This document shows, in pieces, positions 8,018-12,207 of a DNA stretch of 12,207 nucleotides. Source of the DNA: Rubrivivax sp. (GTDB lineage Bacteria > Pseudomonadota > Gammaproteobacteria > Burkholderiales > Burkholderiaceae_C); NCBI GenBank assembly GCA_030693565.1, contig JAUYAJ010000043.1, positions 1 to 12,207 on the forward strand, in the 5' to 3' direction. Under the pieces are notes generated by a model. That model saw nothing but the letters and a program-made list of their open reading frames with translations, did not search any database and had not been told where the DNA came from. The position numbers were made by a program, and so were the translations under genes. Each line of letters starts with the position of its first letter. Within the stretch, counting starts at the first letter, position 1.

Positions 8018-9841
8018 GTGATCCCGCCCGGCTTCATCCAGGACTTGCTCTCGCGCGTCGACATCGTCGACGTCGTGGGTCGGCATGTCGAACTCAAGCG
8101 TGGCGGCGCCAACCTGATGGGTTTGTGCCCCTTCCACGGCGAGAAGTCACCCAGCTTCTCGGTCAGCCCGAGCAAACAGTTTTATTACTGCTTCGGCTGC
8201 GGCGCCACCGGCGACGCCATCCGCTTTCTCACCGAACACCATGGCATGAGCTTCGTCGACGCCGTGCGCGACCTCGCCCAGCAGGTCGGGATGCAGGTGC
8301 CCGAAGAACAGGTCAGCCCCGAAGAGCAGGTGCAGCGGCAAAAGCTGCGCGAGCGCCGGCAGTCGCTCGGTGAGGTGCTGGTCAAAGCCGCCGATTTCTA
8401 TCGCAGCCAGCTGCGCGCCACGCCGCGCGCGATCGACTACCTCAAGCGCCGCGGCCTCACCGGCAGCGTCGCGGCGCGCTTCAGCCTCGGCTTCGCGCCG
8501 CCCGGCTGGCGCACGCTGGCCGGCGTCTTCCCCAGCTACGACGACCCGCTGCTCGAAGAAGCCGGCCTGGTGCGGCAGAAGGAGGACGACGGCAGCAGCG
8601 AAGGCGCCAGCGAGCGCGGCCGCTACGACTGGTTCCGCGACCGCATCATGTTCCCGATCCGCGCCGTCCAGGGCGAGGTCATCGGCTTTGGCGGCCGCGT
8701 CCTCGACGACAGCAAGCCCAAGTACATCAATTCGCCGGAAACGCCGCTGTTCAGCAAAGGGCGCGAGCTCTACGGCCTCTTCGAAGCCCGCCAGGCCTTG
8801 CGCGACAAAGGTTATGCACTCGTCGTCGAAGGCTATATGGACGTCGTCGCGCTGGCCCAGTCGGGTCTGCCCAACGCCGTGGCCACGCTCGGAACCGCCT
8901 GCTCCAGCGAGCATGTGCAAAAGCTGTTCCGCTTCACCGACGCGGTGGTGTTCAGCTTCGACGGCGACGCCGCCGGCCGCCGCGCCGCCGCGCGCGCGCT
9001 CGAAGCCTCGCTGCCGCACGCCACCGACCTGCGCAACGTGCGCTTCCTGTTCCTGCCCGCCGAGCACGACCCCGACAGCTACGTGCGCGAACTCGGCCTG
9101 CAAGCCTTCGAGCAGTTGGTCGCCCAAGCCGTGCCACTGTCGCGCCAGCTGATCGAGCAAGCCGGGCAAGATGCCGACCTGGGCAGCGCCGAAGGCCGGG
9201 CGCGCATGCTGGCGCAAGCGCGGCCGATGTGGAACGCCTTGCCCGACGGCGCGCTCAAGCGCCAGTTGCTGACCGAACTGGCGCGCCAGGCCCAGCTCGG
9301 CATGGACGACCTGACCGCCTTGTGGGGCGGCGCGGCAGCGCCAGCGCCGCCGCGTGAACGCAGCCCGGGACCCGCGCCGCAGGCACGCCGGCACCTGACG
9401 GTGCGCAGCGGCCGGCGGGCTCCGGCGGCGTCGGCCGACCTGGCACTGCGGCTGCTGCTGCGACACAGCGACTGGTGGGATCGGCTGTCAGCCGAGGACC
9501 ATCACCTGCTGCATGAGCTCAGCGGCGCCCACGGGCAGGCGGTGTCGTGGCTGGAGCGCCAGCTCACCGAACTGGGCGCGCAGACCTGGGCGGCGCTGGC
9601 GCCGGCGCTGGCCGAGCAGGACTGGCACGACCAGGCACTGGGCTGGGTCGGCAGCATCGACGACGACGAGACCCAGGAGTTTGGCGACCTGCAGCGGGTG
9701 CTGAATCGGCTGTGGATTGAGCAGCTTCAGGCCGTCAACGCTGCCTTGATCGCCGAAGGCGCCACCGACAAAGAGAAACTCGAGCGCATACGCGCCACCC
9801 AGCGCCAGATCGAGGAGCGCCGGCGCGCTGAAAGCAGCTGA
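8018..9841 (+). CDS. dnaG: DNA primase
   Basis: This 607-residue protein compares with 581 in E. coli. DnaG makes the RNA primers for replication and acts with the DnaB helicase. The N-terminal zinc-binding domain shows Cys37-Pro-Phe-His40 and Cys58-Phe-Gly-Cys61. The Toprim catalytic core has Glu271 in VVEGYMD and Asp315/Asp317 in DGD, equivalent to E. coli Glu265, Asp309 and Asp311. After the core, a Pro/Arg-rich linker (about 443-470) leads to a helical C-terminal domain that in this family contacts DnaB. The GTG start places FIQDLLSRVDIVDVV at the N-terminus as in other primases. No Shine-Dalgarno is evident. The gene is followed by rpoD, as in the macromolecular-synthesis operon, but rpsU is not upstream in this window. 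All key residues are present and the gene looks intact. Confidence 0.98.
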   Translation: MIPPGFIQDLLSRVDIVDVVGRHVELKRGGANLMGLCPFHGEKSPSFSVSPSKQFYYCFGCGATGDAIRFLTEHHGMSFVDAVRDLAQQVGMQVPEEQVSPEEQVQRQKLRERRQSLGEVLVKAADFYRSQLRATPRAIDYLKRRGLTGSVAARFSLGFAPPGWRTLAGVFPSYDDPLLEEAGLVRQKEDDGSSEGASERGRYDWFRDRIMFPIRAVQGEVIGFGGRVLDDSKPKYINSPETPLFSKGRELYGLFEARQALRDKGYALVVEGYMDVVALAQSGLPNAVATLGTACSSEHVQKLFRFTDAVVFSFDGDAAGRRAAARALEASLPHATDLRNVRFLFLPAEHDPDSYVRELGLQAFEQLVAQAVPLSRQLIEQAGQDADLGSAEGRARMLAQARPMWNALPDGALKRQLLTELARQAQLGMDDLTALWGGAAAPAPPRERSPGPAPQARRHLTVRSGRRAPAASADLALRLLLRHSDWWDRLSAEDHHLLHELSGAHGQAVSWLERQLTELGAQTWAALAPALAEQDWHDQALGWVGSIDDDETQEFGDLQRVLNRLWIEQLQAVNAALIAEGATDKEKLERIRATQRQIEERRRAESS

Positions 9842-9874
9842 TCGGCAGCGTTTGCGATCGCCAGTGGGGTGATT

Positions 9875-9906
9875 TTGTACCCGGTCACTCACGCCATCGT
9901 TATAAT
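9875..9906 (+). promoter_or_regulatory. Candidate rpoD promoter
   Basis: A perfect TATAAT at 9901-9906 is the best -10 in the window. The nearest -35-like hexamer, TTGTAC at 9875-9880, leaves a 20-base spacer, which is longer than usual, so the -35 is uncertain. A start near 9913 would give a leader of about 257 bases before rpoD. Confidence 0.6.
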
Positions 9907-9930
9907 TGAGGGTTTGTTGCAGCGGCAAGA

Positions 9931-10083
9931 GTGACAGCAGCACCTCCGGGCCCCGACCACCCTCGACAAGGGTTCATACAGGTCAACCCCACCCGCAAGG
10001 GCTGCGCCATCGATGAGTTCACGCGAACTTGCCTGCCCGACATCCGTTTTTCCCGCCTCCGCGGTACGCGGAGCGTGGCGTAG
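9931..10083 (+). CDS. Possible 50-codon leader ORF upstream of rpoD
   Basis: An open frame runs from a GTG about 18 bases after the predicted rpoD transcript start to a TAG whose last base is the first base of the 10-bp hairpin. The translation begins VTAAPPGPDHPRQGFIQVNP and ends RLRGTRSVA; I recognise no family. About 72% of third codon positions are G or C, less than in the sure genes nearby, although the middle of the frame (codons 17-31) is clearly higher. No strong Shine-Dalgarno is seen. It could be a chance open frame in GC-rich leader DNA. It is listed because its position and stop fit a leader-peptide arrangement. Confidence 0.22.
   Translation: MTAAPPGPDHPRQGFIQVNPTRKGCAIDEFTRTCLPDIRFSRLRGTRSVA
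10057..10073 (+). other. Leader hairpin 1 upstream of rpoD
   Basis: A perfect 7-bp stem CTCCGCG/CGCGGAG closes a 3-base GTA loop. A short T run (10047-10051) precedes it and none follows, so it is not a terminator. It lies inside the predicted rpoD 5' leader. Confidence 0.55.
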
Positions 10084-10107
10084 CGCTGCGTGTTTCCCAC
10101 GCAGCGC
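10083..10107 (+). other. Leader hairpin 2 upstream of rpoD, perfect 10-bp stem
   Basis: GCGCTGCGTG pairs perfectly with CACGCAGCGC around a TTTCC loop. It begins 9 bases after hairpin 1 and ends 8 bases before the Shine-Dalgarno of the 14-codon ORF. No T tract follows, so an intrinsic terminator is unlikely; a regulatory or stabilising RNA structure, or a protein site on DNA, are the alternatives. Confidence 0.7.
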
Positions 10108-10128
10108 CAAGGCCTGAGGACGAACGTG

Positions 10129-10173
10129 ATGTACGGGCCTCTGAACGCCATCACACATCGAGGAACCGCATGA
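10129..10173 (+). CDS. Candidate 14-residue leader peptide coupled to rpoD
   Basis: The frame reads MYGPLNAITHRGTA and stops in TGA overlapping the rpoD start as ATGA. A GAGGA Shine-Dalgarno (10116-10120) lies 8 bases before its ATG; a GTG one codon earlier is also in frame. The Shine-Dalgarno of rpoD (GAGGA at 10160-10164) lies within its last codons, so ribosomes translating this ORF would pass over it. This arrangement is typical of translational coupling. The peptide itself has no recognised function, and the call rests on signals and position only. Confidence 0.45.
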   Translation: MYGPLNAITHRGTA

Positions 10174-12207
10174 CCGCCAAGAAATCTGCCGCCAAGTCGA
10201 CCGCCACCGACGAGCTCGTCGTCGCCACCAAGCCAGCGCCCAAGACGGCCAAGGCGTCGGCAGCAGCAGACAGCCCGGCCAAGGCCGCTGCAAAGTCCGC
10301 TGCGAAACCCGCCAAGCCCGCCGCCAAGCCCGCCGCCAAGGGCGCCGCCAAGACCGCGCCGGCCAAGCCTGCCGCCAAAGGCGCTGCCAAGCCGGCGGCC
10401 AAGAAGGCCGCTGACGGCAAGAAGGGCGCGATCGTCGAAGACGAGGACATGTCCGACGTCGAGTCCGACATCGAAGGCGAGGTCGAGGTCGAGTCCGAGG
10501 TTGTCGAGGCCGTTGGCGAAACCGAGAAGGTCGTCAAGGTCAAGCCGCTGCGCATGAAGGTGTCGCGCGCCAAAGAGCGCGCGCTGATGCGCGAGTTCGG
10601 CCTCGACGAAGCCACGCTGACCGAAGAAGAAGTCGCCAAGCGCCGTCATGAGCTGAAGACGCTCATCAAGATGGGCAAGACGCGCGGCTTCCTGACCCAC
10701 CAGGAGATCAACGATCACCTGCCCGAGAAGCTGGTCAACGAGGAAATCCTCGAGGCCATCATCTCCATGCTCAACGACATGGGCATCGCCGTCTACGAGC
10801 AAGCGCCCGACGCCGCCACACTGCTGATCGCCGGCGGCGGCACCGCCACCGCGACCGAGGAAGAGGCCGAAGAAGCCGCCGAAGCTGCGCTGTCCACCGT
10901 CGACAGCGAGTTTGGCCGCACCACCGACCCGGTGCGCATGTACATGCGCGAGATGGGCACGGTCGAGTTGCTCACCCGTGAAGGCGAAATCGAGATCGCC
11001 AAGCGCATCGAAGGCGGGCTGCAGGCGATGATGCTGGCCATCAGCGCCAGCCCGACGACGATTGCCGAGATCCTGTCGATGGCCGACCGGATCGGTGCCG
11101 GCACGATGCAGATCTCCGAAGCCGTGGACGGTTTCGTCTCCGACGACGAAGCCGACGACTACGTCGCCGAGGAAGACTTCGACGAGTTCGACGAGGAAGA
11201 CGACGACGACGGCAACGGCGGCAGCAAGGCGCTGACCAAGAAGCTCGAGGAGTTGAAGAACCAGGCGCTGACGGCCTTCGAGAGCCTGCGTGGCCACTTC
11301 GAGAAGATGCGCCGCGCCTACGAGAAGGACGGCTACAAGTCGCCGGCCTACAACAAGTCGCAGACAGCCATCAGCGAAGGCTTGATGAAGGTCCGCTTCA
11401 CGGTGAAGACGATCGAGAAGCTGTGCCACATCCTGCGCAGCCAGGTTGACGATGTGCGCCGATATGAGCGCGAGATCCGCAAGATCGTCGTCGACAAGTG
11501 CGGCATGCCGCAGGAACACTTCATCAAGACCTTTCCGCCCAACGTGATGAACCTGAAGTGGGCCGAGAAGGAGTCCACCGCCGGCAAGGCCTACAGCCAG
11601 ATCCTGGTGCGCAACCTGCCTGCAGTGCAGGAGTTGCAGCAAAAGCTGACCGATCTGCAGGCCAGCGCCGTGGTGCCGCTGGAAGACCTGAAGGAAATCA
11701 ACCGGCAGATGAACGCCGGCGAGAAGGCCAGCCGCGACGCCAAGAAAGAGATGATCGAGGCCAACCTGCGCCTGGTGATCTCGATCGCGAAGAAGTACAC
11801 CAACCGCGGCCTGCAGTTCCTCGACCTGATCCAGGAAGGCAACATCGGCCTGATGAAGGCGGTGGACAAGTTCGAATACCGGCGCGGCTACAAGTTCTCG
11901 ACCTATGCCACCTGGTGGATCCGCCAGGCGATCACGCGCTCGATCGCCGACCAGGCGCGCACCATCCGCATCCCGGTTCACATGATCGAGACGATCAACA
12001 AGATGAACCGGATCTCGCGCCAGCACTTGCAGGAGTTCGGCTACGAGCCCGACGCGCCGACGCTGGCCGAGAAGATGGAGATCCCCGAGGACAAGATCCG
12101 CAAGATCATGAAGATCGCCAAGGAGCCGATCTCCATGGAAACGCCGATCGGCGACGACGACGATTCGCACCTGGGAGACTTCATCGAAGACCAGGCCAAC
12201 ACCGCGC
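10170..12207 (+). CDS. rpoD: RNA polymerase primary sigma factor RpoD (sigma-70), C-terminus cut by window edge
   Basis: The first 679 codons are present. Residues 1-160 form an N-terminal extension absent from E. coli RpoD: a Lys/Ala/Pro-rich part (38-81), then an acidic part. Region 1.1 starts near 161 (ELKTLIKMGKTRGFLTHQE), region 1.2 near 245 with TDPVRMYMREMG at 252-263. The non-conserved region holds a very acidic block (325-347). Region 2 begins near 528 with NLRLVISIAKKYTNRGL, and region 2.4 includes TYATWWIRQAITRSIADQ from 578, which recognises and melts the -10 element. Region 3 is entered with IPVHMIETINKMNRISRQ, and the window ends just after GDFIEDQANTA, so region 4 (-35 recognition) is outside. 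Residues in regions 2-3 are almost identical to E. coli. The start has a GAGGA Shine-Dalgarno and overlaps the stop of a 14-codon ORF. Similar extensions occur in other Burkholderiales, from memory. Confidence 0.98.
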   Translation, partial: MTAKKSAAKSTATDELVVATKPAPKTAKASAAADSPAKAAAKSAAKPAKPAAKPAAKGAAKTAPAKPAAKGAAKPAAKKAADGKKGAIVEDEDMSDVESDIEGEVEVESEVVEAVGETEKVVKVKPLRMKVSRAKERALMREFGLDEATLTEEEVAKRRHELKTLIKMGKTRGFLTHQEINDHLPEKLVNEEILEAIISMLNDMGIAVYEQAPDAATLLIAGGGTATATEEEAEEAAEAALSTVDSEFGRTTDPVRMYMREMGTVELLTREGEIEIAKRIEGGLQAMMLAISASPTTIAEILSMADRIGAGTMQISEAVDGFVSDDEADDYVAEEDFDEFDEEDDDDGNGGSKALTKKLEELKNQALTAFESLRGHFEKMRRAYEKDGYKSPAYNKSQTAISEGLMKVRFTVKTIEKLCHILRSQVDDVRRYEREIRKIVVDKCGMPQEHFIKTFPPNVMNLKWAEKESTAGKAYSQILVRNLPAVQELQQKLTDLQASAVVPLEDLKEINRQMNAGEKASRDAKKEMIEANLRLVISIAKKYTNRGLQFLDLIQEGNIGLMKAVDKFEYRRGYKFSTYATWWIRQAITRSIADQARTIRIPVHMIETINKMNRISRQHLQEFGYEPDAPTLAEKMEIPEDKIRKIMKIAKEPISMETPIGDDDDSHLGDFIEDQANTA
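10281..10412 (+). repeat. Degenerate 12-base repeat coding Lys-Pro/Gly-Ala-Ala in rpoD
   Basis: Within rpoD, units of the form AAGCCCGCCGCC recur; two are identical and adjacent (10314-10325, 10326-10337), a third differs by two bases (10338-10349), and looser copies lie either side. They encode KPAA/KGAA motifs (residues 38-81) resembling the tails of bacterial histone-H1-like proteins. Such tracts can vary in length between strains. Confidence 0.75.

Noticed and set aside
8147..9466. 439-codon minus-strand open frame opposite dnaG
   Set aside because: A shadow of the primase codons with no recognisable domain.
9907..10056. A tRNA gene suspected in the rpoD leader from a GGTTCAT stretch near 9971
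   Set aside because: No cloverleaf pairing, acceptor stem or matching T-arm could be built around it.
10083..10107. 10-bp hairpin as an intrinsic terminator of dnaG
   Set aside because: No T tract follows it, and it lies between a good promoter and rpoD.
9900..12170. 756-codon minus-strand open frame opposite rpoD and its leader
   Set aside because: It mirrors rpoD codons and has Leu/Gly/Asp/His-rich low-complexity sequence with no domain.

Overview
The window reads as a GC-rich chromosomal segment of a betaproteobacterium, most likely order Burkholderiales. The grounds are the strong G/C preference at third codon positions, the character of the ArgA, YggX, H-NS-like and RpoD proteins, the frequent GTG starts, and an RpoD with a long Lys/Ala-rich N-terminal extension. 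This assignment is an inference from family resemblance; no search was run. It looks like core chromosome: no insertion sequence, phage gene, CRISPR array, tRNA or rRNA was seen.

Layout. Positions 1-1101 (minus strand) hold the N-terminal third of the DEAH-box RNA helicase HrpA, cut by the window edge. A small VOC/glyoxalase-fold gene (1131-1520, minus) lies just upstream of it. Divergent from these is a plus-strand pair, argA (N-acetylglutamate synthase, 1635-2975) and yggX (Fe(II)-trafficking protein, 2990-3262). A hairpin and then a Fur box precede a periplasmic ferric-iron-binding protein (3368-4426), which ends in a clear intrinsic terminator. A short H-NS-family gene follows (4518-4823). 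Next is a large membrane protein with two PAS domains, GGDEF and EAL (4951-7995). The window closes with dnaG (8018-9841), a 328-base leader region, and rpoD (10170 to the window end, lacking sigma region 4).

How the genes work together. dnaG-rpoD is the downstream part of the classical macromolecular-synthesis operon, but rpsU is not upstream of dnaG here; the c-di-GMP gene is. yggX and the Fur-controlled iron-binding protein form a small iron-handling neighbourhood. hrpA, hns and the GGDEF-EAL gene are regulatory or RNA-related genes that are probably separate units.

The most unusual part is the interval between dnaG and rpoD. It contains a perfect TATAAT box, two consecutive GC-rich hairpins, a possible 50-codon leader ORF ending at the base of the second hairpin, and a 14-codon ORF with a good Shine-Dalgarno whose stop overlaps the rpoD start (ATGA). 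Together these suggest post-transcriptional control of the housekeeping sigma factor, as a hypothesis. A second pattern is that hrpA, argA and dnaG each have a -10-like hexamer only 6-10 bases before the start codon and no Shine-Dalgarno at normal spacing, which suggests leaderless or near-leaderless mRNAs.
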